Shown in pieces: positions 1 through 11,095 of a DNA stretch of 64,000 bases; the first letter of the stretch is position 1, and each line of letters opens with the position of its first letter. Location: contig JAIOKI010000003.1 of NCBI GenBank assembly GCA_028335825.1, forward strand, positions 62,001 to 126,000. The letters run 5' to 3'. The notes below the pieces were generated by a model. It did not search any database. It saw nothing but the letters and a program-made list of their open reading frames with translations, and was not told where the DNA came from. The position numbers and the translations under genes were made by a program. This stretch comes from Nosema muscidifuracis (taxonomy: Eukaryota > Microsporidia > Nosematidae).

Positions 1-3000
1 CATACATAAATAAATCTTCTTCTTTTTAGACTCTTCCATTATATAATGTGATAATTTCTATCCTACATACAAATATATTCTAAATAATAAATTCTATAAA
101 AAATAAATGTATGATAAATATCTTAAAGTAAATAATGAATAAAAAATACTTTCATATTTTGAATAATGTAATAATAATTGATAATAATTTATCTTATTTA
201 AGAATATAAGTAGAAGATAAGGAATATTTATTTGTCAAAAAGTCTTATATTTTAAGGGGTAAATATAAGTATAAAGTGACATATTCTTCGTTAAGATGTC
301 ATCAATAATAAATATATTTATATTTCTTAATGTTAAATATTAGACTTTGATTAGAAAGATAAAATAGTTATTTTATGAGATAACACCACACAAATTCTAA
401 TGTGATAATTGTTTATCATTAAATCGACTGCTTATTCATTAAAAGATTTAAAATAGTTAACTTTTTGAGATTACCAAAACCAATGGTTATTTATTATACT
501 CTCAGGGAATTAAACATATATAAACTAGATAAAGATAAGTTGGTCTGAGTACTTTTAATTTGTTCATTATATTCTAATAATGTATGGATCTAAATATCGA
601 GCTTATAGAACTATATCTATTGAATTAATTCTATTTTTTATTTTGTATGAATTCTATATCACATACAGCATATCATCTAACTAATTCTTAAATTATATCT
701 TCATGTACTCATTTTAATTTTTTTATTATCTCAGACTTAAATCATTGGTTCATCTAATATATCTGAATATGAACTACACCTTATTGTTATGTTCTTTTGG
801 AACATCTTATTTTTTAGGTTAGGTTTGAATAACAAACTTATTAGTTTATATTTATTCATTTTTATATCTTTCTAATATCTAAAATACATTCATTTATAAG
901 TGATTAATTTTCTTCATTTGTCATATGAAACTACTTCTTCGATATTTCATCTTGGATATGTTTTGTTCTTTAACTCCAATAAGTTTGTATAATTTACACG
1001 TCTTTACATTACTTCAATATTATATTCATATAATGACTTTAGATTGTAATACACTGTCTTCTCTCCTCGATTAACCATATTTAAATGTTAGATATAATTA
1101 TCTTTTTTTGATCATGTCTTTATTTTCATTATAATGTCTTGTTCTACTCAAAACATCACATTTTCTATTTTTGTATTTTTTCTTAATATAAGTATCTAAA
1201 TTATCATATATTTTATAAATTTGATAATATTTCTTTCTCAATGATTATAGTTTTTTAGATCCTTAATTTATCATATATGTTTCTGTATTGTATTTGTCTA
1301 AAAATTATTCAAAAAACATTACTTAATGCATTAGTTTCGAGAATAAAATCATTCATAATGTCTGTGTTTTTAGGATTAAATCAATTAGTAGTATTCATTT
1401 CAATCTAATAAAGTAAATTATGTATTTCTCTATTTATTCATATTTTACATCTTTTTGTGTCATGTTAAGTATAGGTCAATTATAGATAAACAGTACTTTA
1501 TAAATTAACTATTCTAATACACGATAAAATCTTCTTCCTTCTTCAATTTTTTTAAATTTGTCTGTGAAATTAAGATTCCATAAAACTCTACTTATTGCTT
1601 TTTAACTTCTAATCTTCTTTTTTAAGATTAATCCTTTATCTATCAATATATTCATTATTCTCTGAAATATCACACCATTCGATTTTCAAATTTCTTTAAT
1701 AATTATATTGTTTACACACTTAAATAACAGTATATAAATCTTTATTATTATTAGCATTAATTTTCATTCATCCAATTTAATCTTGAAATTGAATGGTGTT
1801 TTATATAGATCAACATTTGTTCAATATTTCTAATTTTTCAAAATATGACTCATTTACTAAATATGATTTAGAGTAAGTCTCATGTCTCTATAAGCCTGAT
1901 GTTATGATATAACTACACCCTTCCTCATACATATAAGAATTTTATATGTTATATTTGTAACAACTTCATGAGTAAACTAGTTTTCTTTTTTTTGTATAAC
2001 TTTACCATCACTTTTTGATTTTTCTAAAACACTAATTATATCTTTTATTATGTTGAATATATCAATCCTTTATATTCTAACAATGTATTCCATCATAAAA
2101 TTAACTAAGGCACATGTATCTTACTAACAGACCCTCATGTTTATGATATTTATGTTTGAAAGTTGAACAAGACTAGAAGTTTCGTATTTATCTTCTCCTC
2201 ATGTCCAACAAAAAGTTAATACTATTTCTTACTTTATAATTAGATTACCTGTTGTAATATTCTTTGTCCACTATACACCTGCTGCTGAGCTGTTCTTCTT
2301 AATTTTTGTTTTTCTATTATAACAAAGTTAACGTCTTTCAATTTTTTTTAAAATCATTAACTTTTCTTTTTTATCAAATTTCTAATAATATTAAAAAAAT
2401 TTACAATTTATGCTTTTGCTCTTTCTCTATCTACCTTCATCCTCATAATTGAATAACTTAATATTTCATAGGGTATTATTTAATTTGTAAATATCTTCCA
2501 GTAAATGTTTTGTTTAGATAACTTTAAATGTCTATGATATTTAGTTCAATCTCATTATTTAAATTCACAAACATTGCTTTATCTTCTTTAAGAGAGATTG
2601 TAGATAACATTTTCATAATTCATATTTTTTTTATCTTGATATAGATGTATTTATGTATGTTATCATTTTTCTAATTTATATTGAGATTACCAAAATTAGG
2701 GATTTATTTAAAAATTTATATACTCACAACAAAACATATTTATATTCATACAAATAAAAATTTTTATATCAACTTTTTTCTCATTAACTAGTACATATTT
2801 TTCATTGAAACAATATTTATACTAATATATATTGGATTTCAATATTTCTCTTGTTCTAATGAAAGTTATGATTATAATTATGTAAAATTAATATTATTAA
2901 AAAAGCAATAAACATAAATATCAATTTTATTTATCTCTAATTCAATGTTTATTTATTGATTTTTTTAAAATATTTTAACATATAAGGAAGAAAACATTTA

Positions 3001-4320
3001 GATATAATAACCATTATAAGAATACATAAATAATATTTCTTATAAGTTTTAACATATTTATATACAATTAATAAAAATAATGAAATACTTATTGACTTAG
3101 TATTTATTTATGTCGTAGTAACTATTTGTCAGAAAATGAATTAGATCGTTATGACTCATCAAGAACTAATTAATCATAATAGTCTCTAGTGATTTATTAC
3201 ATATAAATGAGACAAATAATTTTTTTAATTTGATAATTTATATTTTAATTAATTCAAGGTCAAAACTTCAAAAAATATTTATCTCATAGTTGAAAAATCT
3301 AAGAAATTTCTTTTATTATGTGTTTGATTTAGAAAAAGAAAAGTGTTATCTTTTACATCAACTATTATTTATTTTATATATGAAGTAAAAATATATTATC
3401 GGCACTGCTTCAGATCATACAGAAAAACTAAATAAGCTCAACGATATAAATAGAATGATAGAAGAGGTTGATACAGAAAACATAAGTCGTGTTTTCAAAT
3501 AAAATTTCTTAATTTATATAAATTGATATTGTATCTATTCTAGAACAAATATTATTTTTATTAATATAATTATAACATATCTAAGAATTTTGATAAAAAG
3601 TACATTGAAAGGTTTTATAAATTGATTTGTTCATTCTTTTTAATAATAAAAAGACAAAATTAGCAAAGGTTCTATGAAAACTTAGAAAGTATCTATACAG
3701 TCTATTATTAATAACTTTCACAATTAATATTAGACATACATAAAGAAAATATACAAAGAGAATTTTATCTTTTTTATTGAATATTAAAAGTGTCACTAGA
3801 TATCTCTGACAGACGTTAAAGTTAACTCAATTATATTTACTTACTATTAAATATGTTATAAATTTATAATAACTAATATGATCAAGATAAATATGTTCCA
3901 AAATAATACACTATTAAATTTAAAACTTGACACATTTAAAGATACTTTTCGTAAATAGTCTCTAATCTACTTAACTACTAAAAACGTCATTGTATTAAAT
4001 AATAATTATAAAATATGAAAGATCTCAGAAGAATGAAAAAGATTGATAAAATTGTATTAGACACACTCAAATCATAAGAACAAGAAAATGATAAGAAGAT
4101 TCTTCAACATATTGTTACAGTTAGAAGCGATTGCATAAGTTTTATTAAATAAAAAAAAATAAATTTTATTACGCCATGTCTTTATTATTTATTTCTCTTA
4201 ATTTATCCAAAGTATAAGAAAACTTTTTTAAAAATTATAATTTAATAAGATAATATTCATAAATATTCTAATTATTTTGTTTAGATAACTTGAAAAAAAA
4301 TTTATATATTAGCTATCTAA
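1..4320. other. Gene-free AT-rich region with faint coding relics
   Basis: No open frame here is long enough or biased enough to be called a gene. The first 3 kb are pyrimidine-rich on the plus strand, as expected if an old minus-strand gene decayed there, but no family could be named. Two short plus-strand stretches look like relics of coding DNA: about 3410-3501 reads TASDHTEKLNKLNDINRM and on to a stop, and about 4014-4150 reads MKDLRRMKKIDKIVLDTLKS followed by a stop and more charged residues. The open frame 3581-3796 on the minus strand is hydrophobic AT-rich noise. Homology of the upstream flank of the family A duplication begins near 4321. Confidence 0.5.
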
Positions 4321-6479
4321 GTCTCCTTTTTTCAGTCTAATTTAAAAAATTAATAATATTGCAAACTTAATGTAACTAAAAAAACTAACTATAAATAAAG
4401 TCTAAGACTAAAGATTAGTGTAAACAGGTTTAGAATTTATAAAATCTAAAAGAACCCATTTAAAATATTAAACAAACTTTTTTTTAGTTTCATAAAATAT
4501 GTCAAATTTATTTTTAAATAAATTAAAAACAACGTGTTCTTTTATATATTTTAAATAAGATTATATGGTCACTACTTTATTAATATATTTCCAAAGAAAA
4601 TAAATTATTGTTGAAATTGTTTTTAATTTATATTTTGTAAATATATAAACGTTGCTCAAAAATCGAAAATATTTTGTTTAATAAATAAATTTATATTAAT
4701 CTGATTCTCTATTTATACTATTACTTTTTTCAATGTTTTCTATGTAGAAAATTTTTTAAATTAAATTTCTATGAAAATTTTTTAATTTAAATTAAAAATA
4801 TTTAAACAAAAAAATTTTACTCCTTATGAAATTGTTTTTACTTTTTACTTTAGTATTTTCAGAATTACTTGAACTACATTATAATATTCAAAATCAGCTA
4901 TTAGAGAAGATTCAGGATAAATTGAATACTGGTGATTATGCATGTTTAGATTTAGACGAAAATTATATAATTCATATAATTAAACTAAATCGTTCAGAAT
5001 TAGTAATAGAAAAATTTGATAAGCTTCATGGAATAACTAACCCAATTATTATTAAGTTGGATGATTATTTAGATGAGGATTTAAATCTTAAAGATTCCTT
5101 AAAAGCTAAAATAATTCAACAGTTGTATTCTTTTGTAGATAGCGAAATAAAATATATTTTTTTAGCAGAGGGTGATGATTTATACAAGAATGAGATGTAT
5201 CTTTATGAATTTTTGAAAAATCTATCATCTTATACTTACCTGATTGAAAACTATGATGAAAGTAAAAGAGAATATCTGAATTATAAATCTATTATTAGAA
5301 ACGATTTAATATTTGCATCATGTACGTTTGAGAAAAAAATAGAACACATAGATTATTTTGTTGAAAATTATGATAAAGAATTATTTAATCTTACTTTATT
5401 TGGAGCAAAAAATAAGAAGTATTTTTTAAAATTTAATATAGGATCTTTTGATTTAACTAAATATTTTCGATATTTTTATATCAAGAATAATATTATTTCA
5501 GAAGAAGGTTCAGATATATTTTTGAAATTTGTTAAAAATTTCAACTTTGAATTGTTAAAAATAGATTTGATTTTGAAAATAATTGATAAAGCTACTGACA
5601 ACTTTATTTTTAAAAGAACAAATATGGAATTAGAAAATATTAGGTTAACAAGAAAAATAGATTTGAAAATAAATGAAAAAAATATAATTTGGAATTCAAT
5701 ATGTTATTTATATGATGAAGAAATATCAGTTGATAAAAATCTTGAATATTTAACTATATCAAAAGATCAATTCGAAGGGATAAAAAATTATTACTCAATA
5801 GTTACTGGAATGGATAGACTAACTTTATTGGATATAAATAGATTAATGAATGCATTAAAAGGAGGTGAAATATATATAACAGTCTTAAAAAATATATTGA
5901 ACAATAAAGATTCATACAAGGGAATAATTCTAATTAACATTCTATATAGTTTAGCTATAATTACCAAATCTCAGTTTAAAGATTATTTGTATTATCAAAA
6001 TAGTGCTAATATTGATATTAAAAATATCACTAATCAAATCAATTCTCATTATGAGAGTATTAGATTCACTTTATATAATACTCTGCTCTATTTTGAATTA
6101 TGTGATATTGCAAATAATTCGAATGATGAATTAGATTTTTTCAAAGAGTTCAATCAAATTTTATCAATTGCTTCTGTGAAAGAAAAAATGAATTTATCAG
6201 ATAACAAAGATTACTCAATAATGACAAAGTTAAATATTTTTATTGAGAAAGTTTATTATAAACCTATTTACAGAAATCATAAATATATTTTAGATCATCC
6301 TTCTAGAATGATTCTATTTATTTCTCAATTGATAAGTGATAAATCAATAGTTGATGAAGATTTGATTTTGAAATACTCAGAAGGTAATTTTGAGAAAAAA
6401 TATCTTCAAACATTTTACGAAGAAATATTAACGAGTGATAACAACGAATAATTTATTAAAACGTTAATTTTATATTTTA
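4321..6479 (+). repeat. Duplicated block, copy 1 (family A gene plus 5' flank)
   Basis: This segment matches 28630-30775 in the same orientation. It covers about 500 bp of 5' flank, the complete 541-codon gene and roughly 25 bp after the stop. In the flank both copies share the stretch TAAACTTAATGTAACTAAAA, or a close variant, followed by TATAAATAAAGTCTAAGA. Similarity fades right after the shared TTTATTAAAACGTTAATTTT downstream of the stop. The copies lie about 24.3 kb apart. The flank is conserved nearly as well as the gene, so both copies should carry the same promoter. Confidence 0.85.
4826..6451 (+). CDS. Family A secreted protein, 541 aa (copy 1)
   Basis: No known function is recognised. 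The protein opens with a probable signal peptide (MKLFLLFTLVFSELLEL), so it is likely secreted or enters the ER. The rest is an acidic and lysine-rich, mostly helical chain of 541 residues without a further membrane segment. Recognisable family landmarks are F-N-[LI]-G-S-F-D-L-T-K-Y-F (about residue 210), an I-W-N-S-I-C-Y block (about 290), Y-Y-S-I-V-T-G-M-D (about 335) and Y-N-T-L-L-Y-F-E-L-C-D (about 420). The copy at 29121 has the same length and is highly similar; 44678-46303 is a distant relative, and broken relatives lie at 18774-20439 and 42743-44110. The ATG follows TACTCCTT, identical in both close copies, and the 5' flank is conserved. It may be a host-exposed protein, which is inference from the signal peptide and the family expansion. 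Confidence 0.9.
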   Translation: MKLFLLFTLVFSELLELHYNIQNQLLEKIQDKLNTGDYACLDLDENYIIHIIKLNRSELVIEKFDKLHGITNPIIIKLDDYLDEDLNLKDSLKAKIIQQLYSFVDSEIKYIFLAEGDDLYKNEMYLYEFLKNLSSYTYLIENYDESKREYLNYKSIIRNDLIFASCTFEKKIEHIDYFVENYDKELFNLTLFGAKNKKYFLKFNIGSFDLTKYFRYFYIKNNIISEEGSDIFLKFVKNFNFELLKIDLILKIIDKATDNFIFKRTNMELENIRLTRKIDLKINEKNIIWNSICYLYDEEISVDKNLEYLTISKDQFEGIKNYYSIVTGMDRLTLLDINRLMNALKGGEIYITVLKNILNNKDSYKGIILINILYSLAIITKSQFKDYLYYQNSANIDIKNITNQINSHYESIRFTLYNTLLYFELCDIANNSNDELDFFKEFNQILSIASVKEKMNLSDNKDYSIMTKLNIFIEKVYYKPIYRNHKYILDHPSRMILFISQLISDKSIVDEDLILKYSEGNFEKKYLQTFYEEILTSDNNE

Positions 6480-8700
6480 AACTCTATACATATAAATTCT
6501 AATTTTATAGTAATTAATGGCCTTAAATTTAATTTATTTTGTAAATGTATAACCTCTTTTTTTTTGATTAACCTCTCTATAATTATAAGATGATCGTAAT
6601 CTTTTTATTATAAAATTTTAACCCTCCAAATAATTCTGATATATAATATTAATAATACACAATGTTAGTTGATGATATAACACTTTCAAATGAGTAAATT
6701 TAGTAGATAGAATAAATGTTTAGATAGTGTAATTTTTAGTATAAAATTTTATATTGAACAAGTATATTAATAATCAAAATTATGGATCTTTATCTATTTT
6801 ATTAAGAATTAAGTAGTAGATAGCTTAGAAATTCAACATCATAATAAGAATGAGATATTAAGATATTAATTTGCTATTTTTGAAAATATGGTATCACTTT
6901 GTCAGTATAAATATAAACATTAAGATATTTTATTGTTAAGTTTTATTTAAAAATATAAATAATCGGAGGTTTTGATGACTAGTATAAATTATTGACGATA
7001 AAAATAAACACATATGTACTATAAAAGATTAATATCTAGATATATTAGAACATATTTAATTTATCTTTTAAAACAAAGTAAAGTCTCATTATTTTATTAT
7101 AAATATACCATTTAAATAAAATATTGGGTATCTTCATGTTTGAGTTTTCTATTCCAAATTGATAGGATCCGATTATTTGAATTTCTCTATTTGTGGTCAG
7201 TTCAGAGATTGAGTCTTTGAACTGACCATGTTTATATTTCTAGAGTCATTTTAAACACTCTGGATTGAACACATCCGTCTAGACCTATCTTAATTCTATA
7301 TAGTTCAAGAAGTTTGTAAAAACTCTTTCTCACGTCATTACATACATATAATTCTCATCTTATTATTGTACATTGATTTTCAATGATTAATATCAGTTCA
7401 TTCTAATGTCTTTTCTTTACTTCTACAGTTCTTAAATTATCAAATAACATTATATCTGTTAGTCAAGCCTTTGCTAAAACTAGAAGAGAGTTTAAAAATA
7501 TAATAATATTTTTTCGTTTTATCCTTATTTATAAGGGTTTAAAATCATCCATGTTGTAATATAATAACGTCTTTATATTAAAAATATTGATTGCAGTACT
7601 GTTTCCATATACATTTCATATCTGTTAAAGAAATTTGATTATGTCATCATCTATATTAAATACGCTTCAGTTCGCAACTCTTAGAATTTTTATTATCAAT
7701 GGGGTTTCATCTTCTAAAATTAGTTTTTATGAAATTTAGATTTTATAAGACAAATAATAGAATTCTTTTCATTGAAGATAATATAAATTAAATGTTTAAA
7801 TCAATGATTTAATCTTATTTTTAAAATTCAACTTAAGAAAAATTTATATTGAAAATATTATTTATAATAAATAAATTTAGTTTCGAAATAACATGAAAAT
7901 TAATTGTAATTATTTTTTATAATGAAAATAAATCAAAGAACAAAACTTAGATTAAAAATGATAGTATTTATAAAAATATGCATAAATTTATTACATAGTT
8001 ATTTATATGTTTTATTGTTGATGAATAGAAATTATCAAAATAAAAAAATTTTGTTTATTAAATAAATAGTTCTAATAATTTTATTAATTTATGTAATATG
8101 AATATATTTATTTACATAAATAATGTTACAAATATTTGTTACAAGTTGGAAAAAATTAAACATCTTCTATATTCATAAAATAAGCTACTAGTCATAGAAA
8201 TATTATTTTATATTTATTTTAACTCATATGAAATTCCATCTTTAATTGAGCTATTTTCTGACTTTTGATATCATATTCTGTGTTTATATTTTCTAATTTA
8301 TCTACATCTATATATATTGTAAATTTGTTATTATATCATCCTAATTTATATAAAAAATATTATTTTGTATATTGTTATCAATTCAAATTATTTAATTAAA
8401 AACTTATTCTTATATTTTATATAGATTAAAAAAGATAATAAATTTTATAATTTATTATTATTGTATTTGAAAATATTTAATCAGTAATTAAATAATTGTT
8501 TAATCATTGCAATATATGAAAATTAAATAAATTTATTCTATTTATCTTAGTGAAATTACGTGTATAAAAAAAGTATTATTATAATGTTTTATTATAATAA
8601 ATTCATAGCTATGAGAATTTGTTTATTGAAAAAAATTAATATATTTCAATTAAGTGAATATTTAAAAAAATTATATAAATTTGAATATTTTATATCCATA
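6480..8700. other. Intergenic region, no gene; one strong hairpin
   Basis: No credible coding frame is present. The only structure that stands out is the long perfect hairpin at 7194-7228, listed separately. A frame open from 8560 runs into the next gene, but its GTG start and the 47 extra codons are not believed. Confidence 0.6.
7194..7228. repeat. 15-bp stem hairpin with 5-nt loop
   Basis: The left arm TGGTCAGTTCAGAGA pairs with the right arm TCTTTGAACTGACCA around the loop TTGAG. Eleven outer pairs are perfect Watson-Crick; the inner four include one G-T wobble. The stem is richer in GC than the surrounding DNA, which argues against chance. It lies in the spacer between two convergently expressed plus-strand genes, too far from either stop to be an obvious transcription terminator. 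It could be a small structured RNA or the end of an old inverted-repeat element. Confidence 0.75.
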
Positions 8701-10035
8701 ATGTTTTTGAAAACTCTATACTTTTTAATTATAAATTGTACAAAGAATAATTCTAATAAGATGTATGTGACAAAAGAGATACTTCCAAGTAAAGATTACA
8801 TACCTATTGATTTGGGATCTCTAGATGAATCTGATTTTATGACTGATACCTCAGATCATAATAAAAATAACTCAGTTATACGATATGAGCTATTAGAAAG
8901 ATGCAGAATAAACGAAGATTATTTATCTTTAAATAAGTATATTGACAATCTTGATTTAAAAGCAGATAAAAATTCTGTTACTTTAAAAAATAAATCAAAT
9001 CAATCTTATGAGAGTAGAACAATTAATCTTTTAAATCATGATAACACAATAATTCTTCCAATAGACGAATTTTTTTTGTTTAATAAGACTATATGTATGT
9101 TTCACAACGATATGGAACAAATCAACTTACAGTTACAATATTTATCGAATTTAATAAACAATAAGCATAAATCTTATGAAGTTTATAAAGACATCTTATT
9201 GGATATAATGAAGAATCATATGTTTATACCCAATATATTTCAAATTGATGGGTTTTATAATTCTAATGATATTTATGATAATATTGATCTAATATTTAAA
9301 TATATGAAATTCATTAAAGAGTTCGACTTTAGCAAATTAAACCTAAGGAATTATGCATACTTTAATCAAAAAAAAGAATTATATCAAATTTTTCATAAGT
9401 ACAAAAGAAATCCTACTTTAAAAATATATTTTTTTACTAAATCAAACATCGAATTTTTGAATGAAATAACAGAAGAAGTTTATCAAGAAATCTATGAAAA
9501 GAAAATATCTAAAGAGACAATAATTTCATGTATAATAGAAAGTATAAATATTATGGAAGATCCTTTAGACAAAATTATACTCTACAAATGTCTATTTGAC
9601 ATTCTTACAAAGAAAAAAAATATTAACTGTTTAATTAGACTTTTATTTCATATAATAATGTATTATAAAGAAGGTAAAGTTTATTTAATACATGAAAATG
9701 AGCATTTTTTAATAGACAGATTATTATATTTAATTACGTGTTTAAATCCTAAGTTTATTTTAGATTTAAAAGATTTTTCAAAATATAAAAAGAAAAAAAA
9801 ATCAGAGTTATTTTTAAAATATTATAAAACAAAATCAAAAGATTCATTAAGAGAAAATATCGAAATTCATGGAATATTCTTAAATTTGATAGATGAAAAT
9901 CAACCACGGGATTATTATTACGTATTAAATAGAATATTTGATAACTATTGCTACAACAATATAATAATTAAATTTATGTCAAACATGACAATGCAATGTG
10001 TAATAAAGATATTAGAAGATAATAAAATACTTTAA
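8701..10035 (+). CDS. Secreted protein of unknown function, 444 aa
   Basis: No family is recognised. The preferred start is the ATG at 8701, because it gives a clear signal peptide (MFLKTLYFLIINC) followed by a polar chain; the frame is open 47 codons further upstream to a GTG, and that extension reads as AT-rich noise. After a Ser/Asp/Asn-rich stretch (residues 20-115) the protein is helical and lysine-rich, with repeated Phe/Tyr/Ile heptad-like spacing from about residue 150 to the end. There is no second membrane segment. It shows no visible similarity to families A or B. Its neighbours are a family A gene upstream and a dead family B copy downstream, so it sits in a neighbourhood of lineage-specific exported proteins. 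Confidence 0.8.
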   Translation: MFLKTLYFLIINCTKNNSNKMYVTKEILPSKDYIPIDLGSLDESDFMTDTSDHNKNNSVIRYELLERCRINEDYLSLNKYIDNLDLKADKNSVTLKNKSNQSYESRTINLLNHDNTIILPIDEFFLFNKTICMFHNDMEQINLQLQYLSNLINNKHKSYEVYKDILLDIMKNHMFIPNIFQIDGFYNSNDIYDNIDLIFKYMKFIKEFDFSKLNLRNYAYFNQKKELYQIFHKYKRNPTLKIYFFTKSNIEFLNEITEEVYQEIYEKKISKETIISCIIESINIMEDPLDKIILYKCLFDILTKKKNINCLIRLLFHIIMYYKEGKVYLIHENEHFLIDRLLYLITCLNPKFILDLKDFSKYKKKKKSELFLKYYKTKSKDSLRENIEIHGIFLNLIDENQPRDYYYVLNRIFDNYCYNNIIIKFMSNMTMQCVIKILEDNKIL

Positions 10036-10423
10036 TTAATAATTTTGTAGTTCTATATTTATTAGCAAATAAATTTATCATTTACCAATCAACAAATATG
10101 AATTAAAAAATAAATTTATAATTCGATTTTATAATGTTTGGTGTATCATAATCAATTTAAGTAACTCATTTTTTATATCAATCGTTACATTTAATTAAAT
10201 TATATATACAGCTAAGATTTGTAGATTATTATTATTATATAAGAAATAGTATAATTTGTATATTTTAAGTGTACTATAAGAAAGTTAAAATAAATTAATA
10301 ATCAAATATTTAATATAAATAAACTTTGATAACATTAATTAGATTAATAGTGATATTTATTTATAAAATTTAAAATAAATGAAAATCACTATAAACAATC
10401 ACTTAGTGCTTAAATATGATTTG
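10036..10423. other. Intergenic, nothing recognised
   Basis: AT-rich spacer between the secreted gene and the dead family B copy. No open frame, RNA-like structure or repeat was seen until the palindrome at 10424. Confidence 0.5.
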
Positions 10424-10449
10424 AAATTGGTTAATTAAATAACCAATTT
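10424..10449. repeat. Perfect 10-bp inverted repeat, 6-bp spacer
   Basis: AAATTGGTTA and TAACCAATTT flank a six-base spacer. It lies just upstream of the dead family B copy. It may be a regulatory palindrome or a chance product of AT-rich DNA. Confidence 0.6.
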
Positions 10450-11095
10450 ATGTATAAATAATTCTGAAATTGAACACTTTCTTAATAATTTTCCAAGATG
10501 TATGATACAATTTACTAGACATATTTTATGTAATCATAATTGTGTTTCTGATTCATTTTCAAATATTCAATTTGATCATATTTGTCATGATTTGACAACT
10601 AATAATCAATTCTTATTAAAGAACTATGTATATTGTAATAACTATAATATAAGAATTTCTGATGGTGTAATGTACGATTATAAACAATATCATTTTAGGT
10701 AAACCCTAGGAGATAGAATTACGAGGGTAATCAAAAATTTATGTAATTATGATCAATTATAATGTGCAGAATATGAACTAAAAGAAGAATGTCAAAATTA
10801 TCCCAAGTGTTTCATAAAACTTATTCAACTAATTTTTTTATAAATAAATGATATCTAAAAATCTATAGGAATTGATGAATTTAATTTAAAATCAATATAT
10901 TTTAAATTAGGTAATAGATCAATTAGAAATGTAATATCAATAATAAAAATTGATGAAATGCTTGATTATAATGAATATAAAAATATGAATGTTAATTTAG
11001 GGGTACCTATTATGAATATTCTAAATTTTTAGTTTTTTAAGAATATATATTCCAAATGTAAAAAAATCAAGAACAAAAGCTTGATGTAAATGTTT
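10440..11095 (+). pseudogene. Dead copy of family B cysteine-rich membrane protein
   Basis: Translation from about 10442 in the frame of the ATG at 10502 gives F-P-R-C-M-I-Q-F-T-R, then C-N-H-N-C-V-S-D-S-F and N-Y-N-I-R-I-S-D-G. This tracks residues about 60-125 of the intact gene at 58730-59605 almost position by position. Downstream, after a stop at 10700-10702, the same frame continues with D-R-I-T-R-V-I-K-N-L-C and Y-E-L-K-E-E-C, again matching that gene, with more stops and no convincing membrane segment at the end. The true start is lost. At least four in-frame stops break it. It is the closest relative of the 58730 gene in this window and lies 48 kb from it. Confidence 0.85.

Noticed and set aside
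8560-8700. N-terminal extension of the 8701 gene from a GTG
   Set aside because: It would bury a good signal peptide 48 residues inside the protein, needs a GTG start and has noise-like composition.
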